Assembly (NCBI GenBank): GCA_964611295.1
Contig: CAZSWV010000002.1
Span: 146,582-210,581 of the forward strand
Source: B73-G16 sp964611295
GTDB taxonomy: Bacteria; Desulfobacterota; B13-G15
DNA: 64,000 nucleotides
Direction: 5' to 3'
Both the position numbers and the translations under genes were made by a program. A model generated the notes under the pieces. It was not told where the DNA came from. It saw nothing but the letters and a program-made list of their open reading frames with translations, and made no database searches. Every line of letters begins with the position of its first letter. Position 1 is the first letter of the stretch. Shown piece by piece: positions 59,210 through 64,000 of this stretch.

Positions 59210-59836
59210 TTACTCGGCAGGACCGACTGAGTAAACGAAGCTTACCCATGCCCTTTCCTTGTTAAAAAGGGCCTTTTCCTCTGCCACCACATGTACTGTA
59301 TAAACCCTTTCCCATTCAGTAGCCGTTTCTTTCGAATAAGCTACCCCCGAAAGGGCAATCCCTGGCCTTTTGCTTACACTTAGAAGCTTTGTGTCAACGA
59401 TCTTAGCATAGGCCTTATACTCCCCTAGGTCAATAACGATGTCAGCATGGTTTTTTATATCTTGCGCCGAGTTAGCTGAAGTAGCCTCCTGGAGGGACTC
59501 ACAGACGTCACTATAAGTACTCTCTGACCAAGAAGAAGTTTCCCTTTCTAGTTTTGCCTTAAGGCAAGAGACATTGGGAAACTCCACCTTCGTGTCGTTG
59601 AAGCTGGAAAGGTCTTCAGTAAGGGTCTGGTTTAAGTAACCCTCTATTAATTTCTGTGTAAGTAAGGATTGGCTTTTAGCTGCCTCAAGTGCGCTGCTAT
59701 AACGTATAACACTACCTGAAACTTTGGCACCACTACCCACCATAAGGTAAATTGTGACTACCAAGGCGGCAGAGATAACCCCAAGCACCAATACCATCAC
59801 CAAAGAAACCCCTTTTTGGTCACTCAATAGGTTCAT
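59210..59836 (-). CDS. PilX-like minor pilus protein
   Basis: A 208-residue protein starting MNLLSDQKGVSLVMVLVLG, a short leader ending in Gly followed by a hydrophobic helix (about 12-35). This is the PilX/GspK-type prepilin start, although a Val replaces the usual Phe/Leu and the Glu at position 5 is missing. The rest is mostly polar with few recognisable motifs. The ATG (59836) has AAGGGGG before it and forms ATGA with the pilW stop; an upstream ATG (59887) within pilW is rejected. Confidence 0.8.
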   Translation of the reverse strand: MNLLSDQKGVSLVMVLVLGVISAALVVTIYLMVGSGAKVSGSVIRYSSALEAAKSQSLLTQKLIEGYLNQTLTEDLSSFNDTKVEFPNVSCLKAKLERETSSWSESTYSDVCESLQEATSANSAQDIKNHADIVIDLGEYKAYAKIVDTKLLSVSKRPGIALSGVAYSKETATEWERVYTVHVVAEEKALFNKERAWVSFVYSVGPAE

Positions 59837-60960
59837 TTTTCCCCCTTTAACAACACAGGTCGAGCTACTATCTTTAAGACCCGCCACCTGTAATACTTAT
59901 CCTCTTCAGATAGTCCAACCTCTTTGAGGATCCCTACGTCTTCATCTCCTATGGAGATCTTATCTATATCCGTTAGCTTTTGCTCAAATTTCTGACCTTC
60001 CTGAGCCAATATGAAAGCCCTTACTTCAGAAACCTTACCCCTCAATTGCTCAGGGGGAACTATAAGACTTCTGACCCAACTGTTCCCAAACTTGACCGCC
60101 ACTTGAAAGTCTTTGACGCAGTCCACAAGAGGCTGGTAATCGGCCTTTCCGTCATTTCGAAGTAAAACCCTGTAAAGGATCCCTGTAGCTGGTGCGCACT
60201 TTTCCGGTAAGCCACCATTTGGAACGCTTACAAAGTAATCCACCCTGTGAAAAGGACGGGCTGGCCTATCCGACTCAGGCCTTAGCCCAAAGAACAAAAA
60301 AAGGGCCGAGGGAAGTCCGGAAGGTAAGTCCGAAATACTTCCTCCAGATACCTTAACCCTCCAACACCAATCCTCTCCGCTTACAAAAAGCTTAAGCCCT
60401 TCTCCCTCAATCTGTAAGAGAACACCCCATACTCTTTCTTCCTTCCCCTCACCTATGGGGGTATAAGCTTCCCTTTCCGCATCATAAACTCCCCAAACCC
60501 TAGTAGCCTCATTATCAGCCACTCGGGTAGACTTTATAACGAGCCAATCGCTTGTGAAGTTTGAAGACCACGTGTAGGCTTCATCACTTAAGATCAAGGC
60601 ACGCGGGACACCAGATGGCGCATCATTGAAGGAAGAAGCACTTATGCCATTTGCAGTGTAGTCAGCTTCAGAATATGTTATATTACTGGTAAGTTTTGTA
60701 AAAAGACCACATCCAGCATGTTCTACGTCCCGCCTTATTATCTCTTCTGCCCATTGCAGGCTCATCACTGTCTCACTTACTTTGCTTTCGCCCTTATATC
60801 CTTTTACCACTAATACATAAACACTAAAGGCTGCTCCTACTACAAGGACCATTATAAAAATAGCTATCAGTAACTCAATGAGGCTTAACCCATTTTTCTT
60901 CAATATCTTATGGAACGTAAGCAGTAAGGTTGACACTGTGACTCTCTCCATAAGGATCAT
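59833..60960 (-). CDS. PilW-like minor pseudopilin
   Basis: Minor pilin of 375 residues with the class III prepilin site KKNG/LSLIELLIAIFIMVL. The N-terminal helix is followed by a large variable C-terminal region. Residues before the cleavage site depend on the start: ATG (60960) gives 24 residues and overlaps pilV by 53 bases. A TTG at 60903 would give the short leader MKKNG but has no ribosome-binding site. Confidence 0.85.
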   Translation of the reverse strand: MILMERVTVSTLLLTFHKILKKNGLSLIELLIAIFIMVLVVGAAFSVYVLVVKGYKGESKVSETVMSLQWAEEIIRRDVEHAGCGLFTKLTSNITYSEADYTANGISASSFNDAPSGVPRALILSDEAYTWSSNFTSDWLVIKSTRVADNEATRVWGVYDAEREAYTPIGEGKEERVWGVLLQIEGEGLKLFVSGEDWCWRVKVSGGSISDLPSGLPSALFLFFGLRPESDRPARPFHRVDYFVSVPNGGLPEKCAPATGILYRVLLRNDGKADYQPLVDCVKDFQVAVKFGNSWVRSLIVPPEQLRGKVSEVRAFILAQEGQKFEQKLTDIDKISIGDEDVGILKEVGLSEEDKYYRWRVLKIVARPVLLKGEK

Positions 60961-61273
60961 TCCACCTTACAACTATCCTTTTACAATTAAGCCCAAGATC
61001 ATTCAAGAGCGTAGAATTTTCCGAGCACGACGTTATATTTATAGAGTATTCGACATTCATACCCCTAACTGTCACATTTGTATTGCTACAACTGCTATAT
61101 AAGCACCTTTTTGCGAGGGCAAGGGCTTCGTTTCTAAGTACGTTCTTTAAATTCCACCTTTGGGCAAGGTTTAGTACTGCAAGGTTTCCTAAAAGGACCA
61201 CTGCAAGGACTAATAGGGATACAAGGACCTCAAGTAAAGTAAACCCTTTGCTATTTCGGGATACACGTGTCAT
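60908..61273 (-). CDS. PilV-like minor pseudopilin
   Basis: Minor pilin of 121 residues with prepilin site SRNSKG/FTLLEVLVSLLVLAVVL and the conserved Glu5. Two cysteines (CLYSSC) follow the helix, and a further pair lies near the C-terminus (CSEN...NCKR), so disulfides are likely in the periplasm. It overlaps fimT by 23 bases. Confidence 0.85.
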   Translation of the reverse strand: MTRVSRNSKGFTLLEVLVSLLVLAVVLLGNLAVLNLAQRWNLKNVLRNEALALAKRCLYSSCSNTNVTVRGMNVEYSINITSCSENSTLLNDLGLNCKRIVVRWNDPYGESHSVNLTAYVP

Positions 61274-61724
61274 TTTGCCATTTACCCATTTTTATCCTTG
61301 TACGAGAAATGGTTATACAGTCGTAGTCCGCCTTTGTGTTTTGGACGTAAAAACTACCTAGAGTCACAGCGAAACCGCGGGGGTTAAAAAGGACGTAATT
61401 GGATGCGAAGTTCTTCTTCACCTTTATCCCTAAAACCCTTTCTTGTTTCAGCTCATCCCCCTCGTCTACGATGTCTTCGTCTTCGTTTAGGTCACATATT
61501 ATCTTGATTTTTCCAAGCTCTTCCCCATTCCATATAAGGCCACATGCCCTTTTTTCTGTAAGAGCTAAAATCCTGGCTTCGTTCAAGGCCGAATAGAGTT
61601 CTTTTATCGTGTTTTCCACATCCTTTTTTACCTTCCAATCCCTCAGGCCTGGGATCACCAAAAGGGACAAAACCCCCAGGATGACCATAACCACAAGGAC
61701 CTCAAGGAGTGTAAGACCTCTCAC
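61251..61724 (-). CDS. FimT/GspH-type pseudopilin
   Basis: Pseudopilin of 157 residues with a very short leader MRG/LTLLEVLVVMVILGVLSL and the conserved Glu5. The GspH-like domain (LNEARILALTEKRACGLIW) has the characteristic helix. It overlaps the pilY1 stop by four bases. Confidence 0.88.
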   Translation of the reverse strand: MRGLTLLEVLVVMVILGVLSLLVIPGLRDWKVKKDVENTIKELYSALNEARILALTEKRACGLIWNGEELGKIKIICDLNEDEDIVDEGDELKQERVLGIKVKKNFASNYVLFNPRGFAVTLGSFYVQNTKADYDCITISRTRIKMGKWQNDTCIPK

Positions 61725-64000
61725 CGCTCAACCCAGGCGAGGACCCTTCCGCGGAACTTATAGGCTACCTGTTGACGTACTTGTACTAACGTACCAGAAA
61801 CCTGAACTAGCTTCGAGTATTCCCTTGGGTTCACCCCAGAGACGGTTTGGAAGGGATTCCCATATGGAGGGCTACCGTACCCCAAGGACACCTTAGGAAG
61901 CAACACTACCTTGCCCGGTTGCCCTTGGACCTCTTCGGTGGCAAGAGGCGAGAGCACCACGGGTCTGAAATAGGCCGTTCCGCTTTCATAGTATAGCGAA
62001 ATGAGGTTCGTACGACCGGTAAACTCACAGATATCATTGGAAGGCACATAACTTAAAGCCTCAACCGTTTTCCCCATTACCGCAGGTTGCGAGAAGAGGA
62101 TCTCACGCCCTAAGTTGAAATACCAACCCCGAGAAACTCCAGGACCCATAGATCCTGTAGTCTCGTAAACCACCCATTCGGTCTTACATCCTCCGATATC
62201 ACATATGCAAACAGGCTTACGCAACAACACTTGGGCTATAACTTGACTACTTGTAGTATCTACCAAATCGCTTTTCCCATAGGTGGGAGAGCTGTTGTAC
62301 TTTGTGTCCCATGCACCGTCTTTAAATCCAATAAGGTAGTTATCGTAACCAAAGGCCTTATCATCCCCTGTCAAAAACCTCCCCGTCCCAAAATAAACCC
62401 AAAGGGCATCCCCTTGACCCCTGGCAAAGGCAGGAGCGGCAAAAACAGGCAAGGACTTATCCCCTTTTGGCCAGAAGCCCGAAAGGTCCATAGCCTTGGA
62501 AAGGTCACTTGATCCAAGTTCCGATACCTCAAGATAACGCTGCCCATTCCGTAACCTCAATCTCCAAAAACTCCCCTTAGGATCCGTGGGACCCCCATAC
62601 GTACCGAAGTAAATGGCATCATCTGAATAGTCTTCGTCTACGTCAACAGGCATAAGGTCACCAACGGCGACATTTGCCTCAGTAAACGGAATTTCCCTGA
62701 CCAGCAACCCATCTTTAAGCTGGAAGAAGTAAATGGAAGTCGCTGAAAATGTAGCACCGTGAGGGTCCTTTGGCCCAGTTCCTAAAACCACATACCATTT
62801 GTCCCTGACCTTTATCACTGCAGGCATAGAGAGCGTCAAGGTTTTATCGGGCAATGGTCTCTCCCAAAGGACCTGAGGGTTAAGGGGATCGGTGATATCA
62901 AGAACAAAAACTGAAGAAGAAAAACCACCTAGTTCCTTTCCGCCAAATCCCATGGCACCCACAAGGACTGTCTTCCATTGATCGTCAAGCTTTACATCCA
63001 CTACCAGGGTCCTGTAGTCCACCGTAGGCACATGGCAGTAAGCCGTATCTCCATACCAAAGTAGGTAAGGTATGGCATTTTTAGGGATAAAGGCCCATTC
63101 CTCACGTCCCACGTATCCATTGGTTTCGGCTCCAGGAGCATCCAACAGTTTGGCTGGGGCACGGGGGTCTTGAGTCATTTGGAGGTAACCGATCCTGAAG
63201 GCATGTAGCATACCGTCATTGGCACCCACAAAAGCAAGACTCGGCCTGTTTCTGTAGGCAGGACTATTCACAAAGTCTCGGTAGCTACTATCGCCATATT
63301 TTAAGTGGTAAATATTTGTAGGCTTATCGCTCACAACCGAAGGGGTTGAAGCGATTATATCACCAAGCCTCCAAACAATAGTTCCCTGTCCCTCACGACA
63401 GACCTCCGATTTAAGGACGGTACGGGGACGCTGGACATACCTCACACCAGAACAGCCTATAGGAGCATCATTCCCCCTCAAGTACTCTATGACACACTTC
63501 ACCACTGTTTCATTTACGTTAGGATCAACTGTTTTCCATATCTGCTGTAACTCGCTTAATAAAGTAGCATTTGAACTTTGGAACTCTGCTGTAACATTTC
63601 CTAAATTCACGAGTATCCGTCTTTGGGAGGGGTTTGTCTCTGCTAAAAGACAACCGCTGTCAAAGACAGGTAAAACTTGGTTTATGTCTTTAAAGGCCTC
63701 AAGGCTGCATTCGTCCTCTGACCCTTTAAGCACCGCTATTTTCACCTCGTTTGGACCCGAGACGAACTTGATCACCTTATCTACTAAATCCCCCATGAGG
63801 TTTAAGACCTTACTTACGACCGTATCCTCCCTTAGACCGACCTTTTTCCCCAAATCGACCCAAAAGGCCTTGAAGAACCCAAGCCAGCCTCTCTCCCCTT
63901 GCTGGCTTTCAAACTTGGGGTAGTAATAAGGTTGAAGCACCAAGGTGGAAAACCCTTTTTGGGTCGTAAGACATGCAACCGCTGCAGCAGAAGAAGCCCT
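61721..64000 (-). CDS. PilY1-type pilus tip adhesin (5' end outside the window)
   Basis: The C-terminal part of a PilY1 family protein. It contains a beta-propeller of repeated strands (for example PAYRNRPSLAFVGANDGMLH, SVFVLDITDPLNPQVLWERPLP) and a calcium-binding loop DVDEDYSDDAIYFGTYGG at about residues 455-472 of the visible part. The frame stays open to the right edge (RASSAAAVACLTTQKG... before 63943), so the apparent TTG start at 63943 is not a real start. About 760 codons are visible and full PilY1 is usually above 1000 residues. PilY1 is first in this minor-pilin group (pilY1-fimT-pilV-pilW-pilX), the reverse of the Pseudomonas order. Confidence 0.9.
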   Translation of the reverse strand, partial: RASSAAAVACLTTQKGFSTLVLQPYYYPKFESQQGERGWLGFFKAFWVDLGKKVGLREDTVVSKVLNLMGDLVDKVIKFVSGPNEVKIAVLKGSEDECSLEAFKDINQVLPVFDSGCLLAETNPSQRRILVNLGNVTAEFQSSNATLLSELQQIWKTVDPNVNETVVKCVIEYLRGNDAPIGCSGVRYVQRPRTVLKSEVCREGQGTIVWRLGDIIASTPSVVSDKPTNIYHLKYGDSSYRDFVNSPAYRNRPSLAFVGANDGMLHAFRIGYLQMTQDPRAPAKLLDAPGAETNGYVGREEWAFIPKNAIPYLLWYGDTAYCHVPTVDYRTLVVDVKLDDQWKTVLVGAMGFGGKELGGFSSSVFVLDITDPLNPQVLWERPLPDKTLTLSMPAVIKVRDKWYVVLGTGPKDPHGATFSATSIYFFQLKDGLLVREIPFTEANVAVGDLMPVDVDEDYSDDAIYFGTYGGPTDPKGSFWRLRLRNGQRYLEVSELGSSDLSKAMDLSGFWPKGDKSLPVFAAPAFARGQGDALWVYFGTGRFLTGDDKAFGYDNYLIGFKDGAWDTKYNSSPTYGKSDLVDTTSSQVIAQVLLRKPVCICDIGGCKTEWVVYETTGSMGPGVSRGWYFNLGREILFSQPAVMGKTVEALSYVPSNDICEFTGRTNLISLYYESGTAYFRPVVLSPLATEEVQGQPGKVVLLPKVSLGYGSPPYGNPFQTVSGVNPREYSKLVQVSGTLVQVRQQVAYKFRGRVLAWVER

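Noticed and set aside
1..64000. CRISPR arrays, insertion sequences, rRNA operons, prophage
   Set aside because: No regularly spaced repeats, transposase or integrase motifs, or rRNA sequence were found on either strand.

Overview
The window is a compact bacterial chromosome segment of about 64 kb, almost fully coding, with short gaps, many 4-base start/stop overlaps and several convergent genes that overlap at their 3' ends. The gene content points to a thermophilic, probably anaerobic, diderm (Gram-negative) bacterium. The evidence is indolepyruvate:ferredoxin oxidoreductase, an archaeal-type KaiC/HTH pair, type IV pilus genes, parvulin-type periplasmic foldases, charged-residue-rich proteins and heavy use of AGG/AAG codons. 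A Thermodesulfobacteria, Thermosulfidibacter or Aquificota-like lineage is my best guess; the sequence alone does not prove it. I see no insertion sequence, prophage, CRISPR array or rRNA.

Layout. 1-4.7 kb (-): M23 peptidase, secA and argJ (cut by the left edge). 4.9-11.5 kb (+): nth, mfd, two SurA/PpiC-like foldases and pdxA, all overlapping. 11.5-22.5 kb (-): a nine-gene overlapping operon, acpS-nnr-tsaE-lysC-cimA-ilvD-DUF89-uvrA-like-diadenylate cyclase. 22.6-24.5 kb: a broken LivK-type gene and the HTH/KaiC pair (-). 24.6-28.4 kb (+): a leader with promoter, inverted repeat and terminator ahead of panB-panC-panD, followed by a small cysteine-rich protein, a KptA-like protein and a DUF1844 protein. 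28.4-29.6 kb (-): transaldolase and class II aldolase. 29.7-32.6 kb (+): CCA-adding-type enzyme, coaD and ispG, with a convergent CDP-alcohol phosphotransferase. 33.2-38.6 kb (+): zinc-ribbon protein, iorA, iorB and rsh. 38.6-41.2 kb (-): gyrA and rpmB. 41.4-44.1 kb (+): ktrB, ktrA and an isochorismatase-fold hydrolase. 44.1-45.7 kb (-): sodium:solute symporter preceded by a 36-residue membrane peptide. 45.9-53.1 kb (-): tRNA-Ala, tRNA-Gly, tRNA-Val, thrS, infC, rpmI, rplT, pheS, pheT, an IHF/HU gene and a MerR gene. 53.1-54.2 kb (-): Acr3 arsenite transporter. 54.3-56.6 kb (+): a cysteine synthase fused to a cysteinyl-tRNA-synthetase-like module. 56.6-64 kb (-): pilY1 (cut by the right edge), four minor pseudopilin genes, a B3/B4 protein, the cyclohydrolase half of purH, and purD.

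Most genes are housekeeping: translation, branched-chain and aspartate-family amino acids, pantothenate/CoA, purines, DNA repair, export and stringent response. Seven places go beyond routine annotation. (1) The CysK-CysRS fusion keeps the zinc/cysteine ligands but has lost the HIGH and KMSKS activation motifs. (2) The UvrA-like protein lacks the insertion domain and shares an operon with a diadenylate cyclase. (3) infC appears to start with AUA inside the end of thrS. (4) The panB leader carries an operator-like repeat and a terminator 20 bases before the start codon. (5) A KaiC/HTH pair of a type best known from archaea sits next to a gene remnant. (6) A small protein carries the EndoIII-like C-x6-C-x2-C-x5-C spacing, next to a KptA-like protein lacking catalytic residues. 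(7) A 36-codon membrane-peptide gene lies upstream of the symporter.
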